Assembly: GCA_019454225.1 (NCBI GenBank) | Contig: CP075370.1 | Span: 3,219,649-3,283,648, forward strand | Source: Paracoccaceae bacterium | GTDB lineage: Bacteria > Pseudomonadota > Alphaproteobacteria > Rhodobacterales > Rhodobacteraceae | Direction: 5' to 3' | DNA length: 64,000 nucleotides | Shown here: positions 17,943 to 25,994 of the stretch, in pieces | How positions within the stretch are numbered: position 1 is the first letter of the stretch | Layout of the letters: every line of letters starts with the position of its first letter | Notes under the pieces: generated by a model | The model's database searches: none | What the model was told of the DNA's origin: nothing | What the model saw: the letters and a program-made list of their open reading frames with translations, nothing else | Translations under genes and position numbers: made by a program

Positions 17943-18950
17943 ATGGCCTTCCGCCGACTCGCCGCCACCGCCCTCCTCGCCCTCGCCCTGCCTGCCGTGG
18001 CGATCGGGGCCGAATGCGCGGGCCAGGACATGATCGCCGCCCTGCCCGCCGACGAACGCGCCGCGCTGGAACGGGTGGCGCAGGCGGTGCCCTATCCGCA
18101 GGGCAATCTCTGGCGTGCCACCCGCGACGGCCAGACCGTCACGATCCTCGGCACCTATCACCTCGACGACCCGCGCCACGCCGCGACGGTCGAGACGGTC
18201 ACCCCCGACCTCGCCGCCGCCACCCGCCTGCTGGTCGAGGCCGGGCCCGACCAGGAGGCCGAACTGATGGAATACGTCGGCCGCAACACCTCGCTCATCC
18301 TGCTGCCGGACGGCCAGTCGCTGCCCGATCTGCTGCCCCCCGACGACTGGGAAACCCTGTCGCAGGCCATGCGCGCGCGCGGTCTGCCCGGTTTCATGGC
18401 CGCCCGGTTCCGCCCCTGGTACATCTCGGTCCTGCTGGCCGTGCCGCCCTGCGCCATGCCCGCCGCCACCCTGGGCGACGGGCTGGACAAGCGCCTGATC
18501 GACATCGCCACCGCCCGGGGCCTTCCGGTCGAGGCGCTCGAACCCTTCGACACCGCCTTCCGGATCTTCGAGACCATGCCGATGGAGGCACAGATCGGCA
18601 TGATCCGCTCCTCCCTCGCGCTCGAACCCCGCGCCGAGGACCAGATGGCCACCCTCGCCGCCGCCTACTTCCGCCAGGACAGCCGCGTGATCTGGGAATT
18701 CCTGCGCCGCGTCACGCTCGACCTGCCCGGCCAGACGCCCGAGGCGGTCGAGGCGGATTTCGCCGCCATGGAAGAGGCGCTGATGAACGGCCGCAACCGC
18801 GCCTGGATTCCGGTGATCGAGGCTGCGGCGGCCGATGGCCCGGTCTTCGTCGCCTTCGGCGCCCTGCACCTTTCCGGGCATGAAGGTGTTCTGGCGCTCC
18901 TCGACCGTGGCGGCTGGCGGCTGGAACGCCTGCCGCTGCCAAGCCCCTGA
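17943..18950 (+). CDS. TraB/GumN family protein, exported
   Basis: 335 residues with a Sec signal peptide (about 1-22, cleavage near AIGAEC). The family hallmarks are two GxxH-type motifs: GTYHLDDPRH near residue 67, and GALHLSG near residue 305, which in the TraB/TIKI fold line a putative metalloprotease site. Function in bacteria is unsettled (GumN lies in a xanthan cluster; TIKI is a Wnt protease). ATG 17943 is picked because it opens the signal peptide. No polysaccharide genes are near. Confidence 0.88.
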   Translation: MAFRRLAATALLALALPAVAIGAECAGQDMIAALPADERAALERVAQAVPYPQGNLWRATRDGQTVTILGTYHLDDPRHAATVETVTPDLAAATRLLVEAGPDQEAELMEYVGRNTSLILLPDGQSLPDLLPPDDWETLSQAMRARGLPGFMAARFRPWYISVLLAVPPCAMPAATLGDGLDKRLIDIATARGLPVEALEPFDTAFRIFETMPMEAQIGMIRSSLALEPRAEDQMATLAAAYFRQDSRVIWEFLRRVTLDLPGQTPEAVEADFAAMEEALMNGRNRAWIPVIEAAAADGPVFVAFGALHLSGHEGVLALLDRGGWRLERLPLPSP

Positions 18951-19005
18951 TGCCGCGCGGAACCGGCCGCCGCGCCCGCAGGGGCGGCGGCGGCCGGCCG
19001 CCGGC

Positions 19006-19200
19006 CTAGCGGCCGCGCGACTTGCCCGGCAGCGCCAGGCGCTTCACTGCCGCTTCGGGACGATGGCCCCGGGCGGCGCCCTTCGCCTTCAGGCTGGCAG
19101 GGTCAAAGGCGGCCTTCGCGGCCACGCACCTTGGTGCAGGCTGCTGCACATGTGCGGGCCAGCCCCCCGGCACGGGGGGTGTTGCGGATTTCTTCGGCAT
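19006..19200 (-). CDS. Small basic protein, 64 aa, unknown
   Basis: Short ORF starting MPKKSATPPVPGGW and ending PGKSRGR, strongly basic and rich in A, P and K, without membrane segment. AAGGG lies a few bases before ATG 19200. It follows an unusual leader on the same strand (two micro-ORFs, a 30-bp tandem repeat and an 11-bp hairpin). Real gene status is uncertain because composition alone could keep this frame open; the leader is the main reason to retain it. Confidence 0.4.
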   Translation of the reverse strand: MPKKSATPPVPGGWPAHVQQPAPRCVAAKAAFDPASLKAKGAARGHRPEAAVKRLALPGKSRGR

Positions 19201-19228
19201 GACATGCCCTTTCGGTCGGATTCGAGGG

Positions 19229-19254
19229 GCGCGGGGGGCATCCGCCCCCCGCGC
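19229..19254 (-). promoter_or_regulatory. Perfect 11-bp hairpin upstream of small basic ORF
   Basis: GCGCGGGGGGC-atcc-GCCCCCCGCGC, a perfect stem with a tetraloop, 29 bases before the ATG at 19200. No T run follows on either strand, so it is more likely an RNA structural element or attenuator than a simple terminator. Confidence 0.5.
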
Positions 19255-19334
19255 GGCACGGCCCGCGCAAAGTCGGGTCCACGCGGCACGGCCCGCGCAA
19301 AGTCGGGTCCACGCGGCACGGCCCGCGCAAAGGC
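19252..19334. repeat. Tandem repeat, 30-bp unit, about 2.8 copies
   Basis: Units begin CGCGGCACGGCCCGCGCAAA at 19252, 19282 and 19312. Copies 1 and 2 are identical over the 30 bases; the third ends in a variant (aggcgg). The 30-base period is in frame with translation but no gene runs through it with conviction. No spacers, so not CRISPR. Confidence 0.9.
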
Positions 19335-19337
19335 GGA

Positions 19338-19355
19338 TCAGACGGACAGGTCCAT
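19338..19355 (-). CDS. Micro-ORF MDLSV, candidate leader peptide
   Basis: Five codons and a TGA, preceded by GAGGAG ten bases before the ATG. The segment CTGACAATGGAC around the start is repeated at the second micro-ORF 82 bases upstream. Expression is not proven. Confidence 0.25.
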   Translation of the reverse strand: MDLSV

Positions 19356-19419
19356 TGTCAGGATGCTCCTCTCGGCGGAATGGCGGTGCCGGCCCGGCAC
19401 GGGCGCGGCGGCGACAGGA

Positions 19420-19437
19420 TCAGCGGTGCGTGTCCAT
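19420..19437 (-). CDS. Micro-ORF MDTHR, candidate leader peptide
   Basis: Five codons and a TGA, preceded by GGGGAG ten bases before the ATG, with the same CTGACAATGGAC start context as the micro-ORF at 19338-19355. The rest of the gap up to ppaC (19444-19585) shows nothing else. Confidence 0.25.
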   Translation of the reverse strand: MDTHR

Positions 19438-19585
19438 TGTCAGTGCACTCCCCTTCAGAGATGCCCAGGCTAACCTCCGCCGCGCCGCGCGTCAACACGC
19501 CCCGCCGCGCCGCGGCATGGCCCCGTGACATTCGCGCGCCCAGACGCTAAAGACCGCCGCGACAATCAACGCCCAAGGGGTTCCC

Positions 19586-20506
19586 ATGACGATCACGGTT
19601 TTCGGCCACAAGTCGCCAGACACAGACTCGACCGGCTCGCCCATCATCTGGGCCTGGTATCTGTCCGAGGTGCGCGGCACCCCGGCCGTTCCCGCCCTGC
19701 TGGGCGAACCCAACACCGAGGCCGCCTTCGTCCTGCGCCACTGGGATCTGCCGAAGCCCCGGATCATCGCCGACGTCGCGGCCGGTGACGCCGTGGTGAT
19801 CGTCGACACCAACAACCCGGCCGAACTGCCCCCTTCGATCAACGCCGCCCGGATCGAGGGCATCATCGACCATCACATGCTGGTTGGCGGCCTCAAGACC
19901 GCGGCACCGATCGACATCACCATCCGTCCGCTGGCCTGCACCGCGACGATCATGCATGACCTGATCGGCGCCGACATCGCCCGCGCCCCCCGCGCCATCA
20001 AGGGCGCCATGCTGTCCTGCATCCTGTCCGACACGCTGGAATTCCGCTCGCCCACCACCACGCCCCATGACAAGGCCGTGGCCGAGGCGCTGGCCGCCGA
20101 ACTGGGCGTCTCGATCCCCGAACTGGCCACCGCGCAATTCGAGGCCAAGTCCGACGTGTCGGCCTATTCCGATACCGCCCTGCTGCGCATGGACAGCAAG
20201 GAATATACGGTCGGCGGCAAGGAACTGCGCGTCTCGGTTCTGGAAACCACCGCGCCGCAGGTGCTGCTGGCCCGCAAGGCCGCGCTGATGGGGGCGATGC
20301 CCGCCGTCGCCGCCGAGGACAAGGCCGACCAGGTGCTGCTGTTCATCATCGACATCATCCGGGAAGAGGCGCATCTGCTGATCCCGAACGATCTGGTGAA
20401 GGCAATCGCCGAGACCTCCTTCGGCGTCACCGTCACCGGCGACACCGTGACGATTCCGGGCCTGATGAGCCGCAAGAAGCAGATCCTGCCCGCGCTCAAG
20501 GTCTGA
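19586..20506 (+). CDS. ppaC: Manganese-dependent inorganic pyrophosphatase (family II)
   Basis: Hydrolyses pyrophosphate in the cytoplasm. 306 residues of the DHH phosphoesterase superfamily: GHKSPDTDSTGS near residue 6 and IIDHHM near residue 93 carry the metal ligands, SDTLEFRSPTTT continues the DHH domain, and the C-terminal SRKKQILP holds the substrate-binding RKK of the DHHA2 domain. ATG 19586 follows AAGGGG. Followed by a hairpin at 20521-20543. Confidence 0.96.
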   Translation: MTITVFGHKSPDTDSTGSPIIWAWYLSEVRGTPAVPALLGEPNTEAAFVLRHWDLPKPRIIADVAAGDAVVIVDTNNPAELPPSINAARIEGIIDHHMLVGGLKTAAPIDITIRPLACTATIMHDLIGADIARAPRAIKGAMLSCILSDTLEFRSPTTTPHDKAVAEALAAELGVSIPELATAQFEAKSDVSAYSDTALLRMDSKEYTVGGKELRVSVLETTAPQVLLARKAALMGAMPAVAAEDKADQVLLFIIDIIREEAHLLIPNDLVKAIAETSFGVTVTGDTVTIPGLMSRKKQILPALKV

Positions 20507-20520
20507 TTTCCGGTCTGGCC

Positions 20521-20543
20521 GCGTCTGGACGCCTGCCAGACGC
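20521..20543 (+). terminator. Hairpin downstream of ppaC, possible terminator
   Basis: Perfect 8-bp stem GCGTCTGG / CCAGACGC with a 7-base loop, 15 bases after the ppaC stop. A further CTGCCAGAC repeat follows. No T run, so termination is not certain. Confidence 0.45.
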
Positions 20544-20626
20544 GTGCCATACGCCTGCCAGACCGTTCACCTTTCGTTAACCGGCCCCCCGCTCGCGGGG
20601 TGCCGCAGCCGCACCGGGGGCCCAGA

Positions 20627-21523
20627 ATGACGCCGATCATCCCATCATTGGCGCAGGTCGCCTCCCGCTATGGCGCGCTGTTCTGCGACCTCTGGGGGTG
20701 CCTGCACAACGGCGTCCGGCCCTTTCCGGCGGCTGTGGCGGCCCTTCAATCCTACCGCAAGGGCGGCGGGCGGGTCATCCTGGTGACCAATGCCCCCCGC
20801 CCGAAACCCAGCGTTATCAGCCAGTTGGACCGTATCGGCGTGCCCCGCGACTGCTGGGACGACGTGGCGACCTCGGGCGATGCGGCGCAATATGCGCTGT
20901 TGTCCGGGGCCGTGGGCCGGCGCATCCACCACATCGGACCCTGGGAAAAGGACAAGGCTTTCTTTACCGATTTCGCCGAAGATCTGGCCCCGATGGCCGC
21001 CGCCGCGCCGCCCTTCGATTTCGTGCCCCTCGCCGAAGCCGAAGGCATCGTCTGCACCGGCCCCAACGACGAGGATCGCGACCTGCCCGAAGATTACCGC
21101 CCGCAGTTCCTGATGGCCAAGACGCGCGGTCTGAAACTGCTTTGCGCCAACCCAGATATTGTGGTCGACTACGGCGATCGGCGCATATATTGTGCCGGCG
21201 CTCTGGCGCAGCTCTATGATCAGATGGGCGGGGAAAGCCTCTATTTCGGCAAGCCGCACCCCCCGATCTACGACCTCGCCCGCCGCCGCCTTGCCGCCCA
21301 TGACGGCGGCATCGCGGAGGGCGACATCCTCTGCGTCGGCGACGGAATCGCCACCGACGTGCAGGGCGGCATCGCCGAGGGTCTGGATACCCTGTTCATC
21401 ACCGGCGGCCTGGCAGCCGAGGAATTCGGCCCCGACACCGACAACCCCGACGCCGCACGGCTTCAGGCCTGGCTCGACCATGACGGCCGACACCCGACCC
21501 TGGCCATGGGCCACCTGCGCTGA
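20627..21523 (+). CDS. TIGR01459 family HAD-type hydrolase
   Basis: 298-residue HAD hydrolase of subfamily IIA (NagD-like). Motif I FCDLWGCLHNG with the nucleophile Asp, motif II LVTNAPRP, motif III lysine in YFGKPHPPIYDLA and motif IV VGDGIATDVQGG are all present, with the IIA cap between motifs II and III. TIGR01459 proteins are typical of alphaproteobacteria; the physiological phosphate ester is unknown. ATG 20627 precedes the first strand by about 17 residues. Confidence 0.92.
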   Translation: MTPIIPSLAQVASRYGALFCDLWGCLHNGVRPFPAAVAALQSYRKGGGRVILVTNAPRPKPSVISQLDRIGVPRDCWDDVATSGDAAQYALLSGAVGRRIHHIGPWEKDKAFFTDFAEDLAPMAAAAPPFDFVPLAEAEGIVCTGPNDEDRDLPEDYRPQFLMAKTRGLKLLCANPDIVVDYGDRRIYCAGALAQLYDQMGGESLYFGKPHPPIYDLARRRLAAHDGGIAEGDILCVGDGIATDVQGGIAEGLDTLFITGGLAAEEFGPDTDNPDAARLQAWLDHDGRHPTLAMGHLR

Positions 21524-21544
21524 GACGGCAAAGCAACATTAGTT

Positions 21545-21590
21545 CGCAAGATGATCTCAATAAGAACATAAATTACCCGCCCATCTTGCG
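21545..21590. promoter_or_regulatory. Inverted repeat upstream of MaoC-like gene
   Basis: CGCAAGATG (21545-21553) and CATCTTGCG (21582-21590), a perfect 9-bp inverted repeat enclosing a 28-base AT-rich segment, itself the most AT-rich part of the gap. A TGC-rich stretch follows (21586-21605). It may be an operator or mRNA stem before the gene at 21646. Confidence 0.4.
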
Positions 21591-21645
21591 CTGCACTGCG
21601 GCATAGCCTAACCTGCCCGAAGCCCCGGACAGAAGGATTCGCCCG

Positions 21646-22089
21646 ATGCTCGACAATGCCCCGCGCGGAACGATCTGCATCGAAGACCTCGAAATCGGCA
21701 TGACCCGCTCGCTGCGGAAGGTCGTAACCGACCGGGATATCGAGCTTTTTGCCGAGGTTTCGACAGATCGCAACCCGGTCCACCTGGACGACGCCTATGC
21801 CCGCGACACGATCTTTCAGGGCCGCATCGCCCATGGAATGCTGACCGCCGGCCTGATATCGGCCGTCATCGGCGAACAGTTGCCCGGTCACGGCACGGTC
21901 TACCTGGGGCAAAGCCTCAGGTTCCTTGCCCCGGTCCGCCCCGGCGACAGCGTCGTGGCCGAGGTGCGCGTGGCGGCGATCGACCATTCCCGCCGCCGTG
22001 TCACCCTTGAAACCCACTGCGCCGTGGGCAATACCGTGGTGCTGAAGGGTGAGGCGCTGGTTCTGGCGCCAAGCCGCAAGTTCGACTGA
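21646..22089 (+). CDS. MaoC-like (R)-specific enoyl-CoA hydratase
   Basis: 147-residue hot-dog fold hydratase, similar in length to PhaJ. The catalytic pair is in STDRNPVHLDDAYA (Asp and His, hydratase-2 motif), followed by the FQGRIAHGMLTAGLIS helix. Probably hydrates trans-2-enoyl-CoA to the (R)-3-hydroxyacyl-CoA, which can feed polyhydroxyalkanoate synthesis; no pha genes are in the window, so the pathway is inferred from family only. Confidence 0.9.
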   Translation: MLDNAPRGTICIEDLEIGMTRSLRKVVTDRDIELFAEVSTDRNPVHLDDAYARDTIFQGRIAHGMLTAGLISAVIGEQLPGHGTVYLGQSLRFLAPVRPGDSVVAEVRVAAIDHSRRRVTLETHCAVGNTVVLKGEALVLAPSRKFD

Positions 22090-22119
22090 CGCTGCGGGCC
22101 CCCGCCCGCCCGGGGGTTC

Positions 22120-23040
22120 ATGCAGATCTACCAGCAATGGCAAGGGCTTGCGCCGGAGGCACGTGGCGCCTCGGTGGCCATGGGCAACTTTGACGGTGTC
22201 CATCTCGGCCACCGCAGCGTGATCGAGGCGGCACGCGCCCACGGCCCGCTCGGCGTCGTGACATTCGAACCCCACCCCCGCCAGCATTTCGCCCCCGATG
22301 CCCCGCCCTTTCGCCTGATGAACGCCGAGGCCCGCGCCAACCGCCTGGCCAAGCTCGGGGTCGGGCGACTTTACGAACTGCCTTTCGACGAAGGTCTTGC
22401 GGGTCTCGCACCCGATGCCTTCGTCGACCGGGTCCTGCACCGGGGGCTTGGCGTCACCCATGTTGTCGTCGGGTCGGACTTCTGCTTCGGCAAGGGCCGC
22501 AAGGGCACCGCGACCGACCTGCAAGCCCTTGCGCAGGAACGCGGAATCGGCGTCACCGTGGCACCGCTGCTGTCGCCCGACGGCCCGCCGATCTCGTCCA
22601 CGGCGATCCGCGAGGCGCTGACTGCGGGTGACCCGCGCGCCGCCGCCGCGATGCTGGGCCACTGGCACCGGATCGAGGGCGAGGTGATCCACGGCGAAAA
22701 GCGCGGCCGCGATCTGGGCTATCCCACGGCCAACATGGCCCTTGACGGGCTGCACCTGCCGCGCCTTGGGGTCTATGCCGTATGGGTCGACGTCCTGACC
22801 GGACCGCAGCGCGGCACCTGGAAAGGTGCGGCCAGTCTGGGCGTGCGGCCGATGTTCGGCCGGAACGCCCCGAACCTCGAAACCTACCTGCTTGATTTCA
22901 AGGGCGATCTCTACGGGCAGCACCTGTCGGTGGCGCTTGTGGAGTATCTCCGCCCCGAACTGAAGTTCGATGGCCTGCCCGCGCTGATCACCCAGATGCA
23001 GGCCGATTGCGACCGCGCCAGGGCGATCCTCGATGCGTGA
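22120..23040 (+). CDS. ribF: Bifunctional riboflavin kinase/FAD synthetase
   Basis: Makes FMN from riboflavin and FAD from FMN. 306 residues: N-terminal adenylyltransferase domain with GNFDGVHLGHR and ISSTAIREAL, C-terminal kinase domain with GRDLGYPTANM. Full length. It overlaps the start of the next gene by eight bases, implying co-transcription. No FMN riboswitch was seen in the 30-base gap upstream. Confidence 0.97.
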   Translation: MQIYQQWQGLAPEARGASVAMGNFDGVHLGHRSVIEAARAHGPLGVVTFEPHPRQHFAPDAPPFRLMNAEARANRLAKLGVGRLYELPFDEGLAGLAPDAFVDRVLHRGLGVTHVVVGSDFCFGKGRKGTATDLQALAQERGIGVTVAPLLSPDGPPISSTAIREALTAGDPRAAAAMLGHWHRIEGEVIHGEKRGRDLGYPTANMALDGLHLPRLGVYAVWVDVLTGPQRGTWKGAASLGVRPMFGRNAPNLETYLLDFKGDLYGQHLSVALVEYLRPELKFDGLPALITQMQADCDRARAILDA

Positions 23041-23476
23041 CCGCTTCTGGGAAACCGTGCCGCTGTCCGGCATGACCGCCGAGGAATGGGAGGCGCTCTG
23101 CGACGGTTGCGGAAAATGCTGCCTGAACAAGCTGGAATACGACGACACCGGCGAGGTCGACTTCACCCGCCTCGCCTGCCGCCTGCTGGACGGCGAGACC
23201 TGTCGGTGCAAGCACTACGAAACCCGGCGCGACTATGTTCCCGACTGCGTCGGGCTGACCGCCGAAAAGCTGCCCGAGGTGGCCTACTGGCTGCCCCGCA
23301 CCTGTGCCTATCGGCTTCTGCACGAAGGGAAACCCCTGTTCGACTGGCATCCGCTGATCTCGGGCGACCCGGACTCCGTTCATCTTGCCGGGATGTCCGT
23401 GCAGGGCTGGACGATCCCGGAGACCGAGGTGTCCGAGGATGACTGGGAAGACTATGTGATCGAGGAGCGGCCCTGA
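23033..23476 (+). CDS. YcgN family cysteine-cluster protein (UPF0260)
   Basis: 147 residues with the conserved cysteine cluster CDGCGKCCLNKL near residue 23, further C in DGETCRCKHYE and PDCVGLT, and CAYRLLHEG. Family proteins probably bind zinc or an Fe-S cluster; the role is unknown. The gene starts inside ribF and ends at the A of the next gene's ATG region (overlap of one base at 23476), so the three genes form a tight operon. Confidence 0.92.
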   Translation: MRDRFWETVPLSGMTAEEWEALCDGCGKCCLNKLEYDDTGEVDFTRLACRLLDGETCRCKHYETRRDYVPDCVGLTAEKLPEVAYWLPRTCAYRLLHEGKPLFDWHPLISGDPDSVHLAGMSVQGWTIPETEVSEDDWEDYVIEERP

Positions 23477-24501
23477 TGTTCTTTGCCTCCGACAACGGCG
23501 CTCCGGTGCATCCGGCCGTGCTGCAGGCCCTGGCCGCGCTTGGCGGCGGCGCGGTGGGCTATGGCAATGACGACACGACACGGCACGCCCAGGCGATGAT
23601 CCGCGACCTGTTCGAGGCGCCCGAGGCGGTCGTGCATTTCGTCGCCACCGGCACGGCGGCGAACGCGCTGGCACTGGCCTGCCTTTGCCCGCCCTGGGCA
23701 GCGGTATTCTGCCACGAGGCGGCCCATGTCCAGATGGACGAATGCGCCGCGCCCGAGTTCTTTACCCATGGCGCCAAGCTGATCGGCATTCCGGGCGATC
23801 ACGGCCGCATCACGGCCGAAAGCCTGACCCGGGTTCTGGGCGCCACGGGGGTGCACGGTGTCCACGGGGTGCAGCGCGGCGCGCTGACACTGACCAACCT
23901 GACCGAGGCCGGCACGCTCTACACCCCCGGCGAGATCGCGGCGCTGGCAGACATCGCCCATGCGCATGGGGTGCCGGTGCATCTGGACGGCGCACGGTTC
24001 GCCAATGCGCTTGCCGCCACGGGGGCGACGCCCGCGCAGATGACATGGCGGGCCGGTGTCGATGCCCTGTCCTTCGGCGGCACGAAGAACGGGCTGATGG
24101 GGGCAGAGGCCGTGGTTCTGTTCGACCCCGCAAAGGGGTGGGAACTGGAACTGCGACGCAAGCGGGCCGGGCATCTGGCGTCGAAGATGCGCTATCTGTC
24201 GGGCCAGTTCCCGCCATGGCTTGCCGATGGCCTCTGGCTGACGGTCGCCACCCATGCCAATGCCAAGGCGGCGCGTCTGGCCGCGGGTCTGGCGGCCATT
24301 CCCGGCGTGCGGATGCTGCACCCGGTGCAGGGCAATATCCTGTTCGTCGAATGGCCGACGGGCACCCATGCCCGGTTGAAGGCGGCAGGCGCGGTCTACT
24401 ATGAATGGGACGCGCCCCCGGGGCGCGAGGCCGCCCGGCTGGTGACCCACTGGAACACCACGACGGCCGAGGTCGACGGGCTGCTGGCAGCCATCGCCTG
24501 A
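23476..24501 (+). CDS. ltaE: Low-specificity L-threonine aldolase family protein
   Basis: PLP enzyme that splits L-threonine or L-allo-threonine to glycine and acetaldehyde. 341 residues; SDNGAPVHP at the start, the PLP-binding aspartate in VHLDGARFAN, and the lysine in SFGGTKNGLMGAEA. The absence of a signal and the neighbours (ribF, ycgN) place it in the cytoplasm. It offers a second glycine-yielding route besides kbl-tdh in this window. Confidence 0.93.
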   Translation: MFFASDNGAPVHPAVLQALAALGGGAVGYGNDDTTRHAQAMIRDLFEAPEAVVHFVATGTAANALALACLCPPWAAVFCHEAAHVQMDECAAPEFFTHGAKLIGIPGDHGRITAESLTRVLGATGVHGVHGVQRGALTLTNLTEAGTLYTPGEIAALADIAHAHGVPVHLDGARFANALAATGATPAQMTWRAGVDALSFGGTKNGLMGAEAVVLFDPAKGWELELRRKRAGHLASKMRYLSGQFPPWLADGLWLTVATHANAKAARLAAGLAAIPGVRMLHPVQGNILFVEWPTGTHARLKAAGAVYYEWDAPPGREAARLVTHWNTTTAEVDGLLAAIA

Positions 24502-24512
24502 CCCGGGGGCGT

Positions 24513-25319
24513 TCAGGACGGCAGCAGCGACCCGACCAGCCCGGCAACCTCGGCCGGATGGGTGATCGGCACCATGTGTCCCGCTCCGGGCACCACGGAC
24601 CGCCGCGCCTGCGGCAGACGCCGCGCAAGCTCCCGCCCGATCGCGGCCATCACCGGCGGTGAGGCCGCACCCTCGACCAGCAGGACCGGCAGGCCCAGCG
24701 ATTCCAGCCGACCGTGATCCAGCAGCCCGCCGGAATCGTCATACAGCGCGGTGTTCTGCGCCGGAATCAGATGGATGCGCGCGGCGATATAGGCACGCTG
24801 CGGCGCCGGAACGTCACCCCATTCCAGCCCTGCCCCCCAGATCGCCTGAAACGCCTCGGCTGCCGCCTCGCGCCGGCCAGCCGCCATATGGCGCGCGAAA
24901 TCCGCATGTGCGGCTTCGTGGGCGGCAAACTCCGCCCCCCCTGCCGCGCGGGCGGCGCAGAACAGCACCGGCTCGATCAGCGTCAGGGTGCGGACCAGGT
25001 CGGGCGCCTCAAGGGCCGCGCGCAGGGCGACTGTCGCACCGAAGCTGTGCCCGATCAGGTCGACCGAACCATGCGCATGGGCCAGGGCCAGTGCGATGCG
25101 CGTCGACAGCGCGTGCAGGTCATCGCGGCCGTCCCAGTCGGCGCTGTCACCGTGCCCGGGCAGGTCGGGCGCAAGGAAGGTGATCCCCGGCAGGTCCGCG
25201 GCCAGTCCCCGGAACGCCCCGCCATGGGCCAGCGAACAATGCAGGGCAAGCGCTGTCCGCGGCCCCGAACCCAACCGCCGCAGGTTCACCGACTGTCCGG
25301 CAACCGTTTCCAGCGTCAC
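24513..25319 (-). CDS. Alpha/beta hydrolase
   Basis: 268 residues. Oxyanion region ALHCSLAHGGAF, nucleophile elbow LIGHSFGATVAL, the acid in VLLVEGAASP region is less clear, and the histidine in PGAGHMVPITHP. Substrate unknown. It overlaps the upstream isomerase-like gene by four bases (ATGA), so the two are translated together; this might point to a shared aromatic or glutathione-linked route. Confidence 0.88.
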   Translation of the reverse strand: MTLETVAGQSVNLRRLGSGPRTALALHCSLAHGGAFRGLAADLPGITFLAPDLPGHGDSADWDGRDDLHALSTRIALALAHAHGSVDLIGHSFGATVALRAALEAPDLVRTLTLIEPVLFCAARAAGGAEFAAHEAAHADFARHMAAGRREAAAEAFQAIWGAGLEWGDVPAPQRAYIAARIHLIPAQNTALYDDSGGLLDHGRLESLGLPVLLVEGAASPPVMAAIGRELARRLPQARRSVVPGAGHMVPITHPAEVAGLVGSLLPS

Positions 25320-25909
25320 AGCCTTCCGGCCAGGTGCAGGTCAAGGTCGTCCAACCGGTCCTGCCCCCAGAACGTTTCGGCCCCCACGATGTAGAACGGG
25401 GCGCCAAAGGCACCGCGTTCCACCGCTTCGTCAAGGTTCCGGGCATAGGTCTCGGCGGCCATCAGCATGCCCTTGTCTGCGATCGCGGGATCGAACCCAT
25501 GGGCCGTCAGGATGTCGCGGATCACCTCGTCATCCGCGATGTTGCGTTCCTCGGCCCAGCAGGCGCGGCAGAAGCCATGCGCCAGCGGTCCCACATCGGC
25601 CCCGGTCTTGGCGGCCGCGATGATCGCATAGGACGACGGCGCCGGATTGGCCGGCCAGAACGCCGGCTGGATGTTCAGCTTCAGCCCCGCCTTTGCCGAC
25701 TGTCGCCGCAGTTCCTGAAGCCGGTATTCCTTGCGGCTCTCGTGCCGCTGTGCCGGGCGGACACCTCCCGTCCGATCCAGAAGCGACAGGATATCCAGAG
25801 GCTTGTAGGCGATTGTCGCGCCATGCCGCGCGGCGATCTGCTCCAGCCGCATCCCGGCAAGGTAGGTGTAGGGCGACACGGTCGCGAAGAAATAGTCGAT
25901 ATGCGCCAT
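25316..25909 (-). CDS. 2-hydroxychromene-2-carboxylate isomerase / DsbA-like (GST kappa) protein
   Basis: 197 residues with a thioredoxin fold holding a helical insert. The active segment FATVSPYTYLAG carries serine in place of a CxxC pair, which is typical of the HCCA isomerase/GST-kappa group rather than of DsbA. The C-terminal GAFGAPFYIVGAETFWGQDRLDDL matches this group. Probably glutathione-dependent. ATG 25909 is preferred over a start eight codons upstream. First gene of a two-gene operon with the alpha/beta hydrolase. Confidence 0.9.
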   Translation of the reverse strand: MAHIDYFFATVSPYTYLAGMRLEQIAARHGATIAYKPLDILSLLDRTGGVRPAQRHESRKEYRLQELRRQSAKAGLKLNIQPAFWPANPAPSSYAIIAAAKTGADVGPLAHGFCRACWAEERNIADDEVIRDILTAHGFDPAIADKGMLMAAETYARNLDEAVERGAFGAPFYIVGAETFWGQDRLDDLDLHLAGRL

Positions 25910-25994
25910 TGCGCCCCCCCATCGGTTTGGCAAGACCCTAACCCGGTGTTAAGCGGTGTCAACGTCACGAATCCGTCGCAGCCGGAGCCAGCCC

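Noticed and set aside
19252..19334. CRISPR-like array
   Set aside because: Direct tandem repeat with no spacers, only about three units, and no cas genes.
22090..22119. FMN riboswitch before ribF
   Set aside because: The 30-base gap is too short and has none of the conserved aptamer segments.
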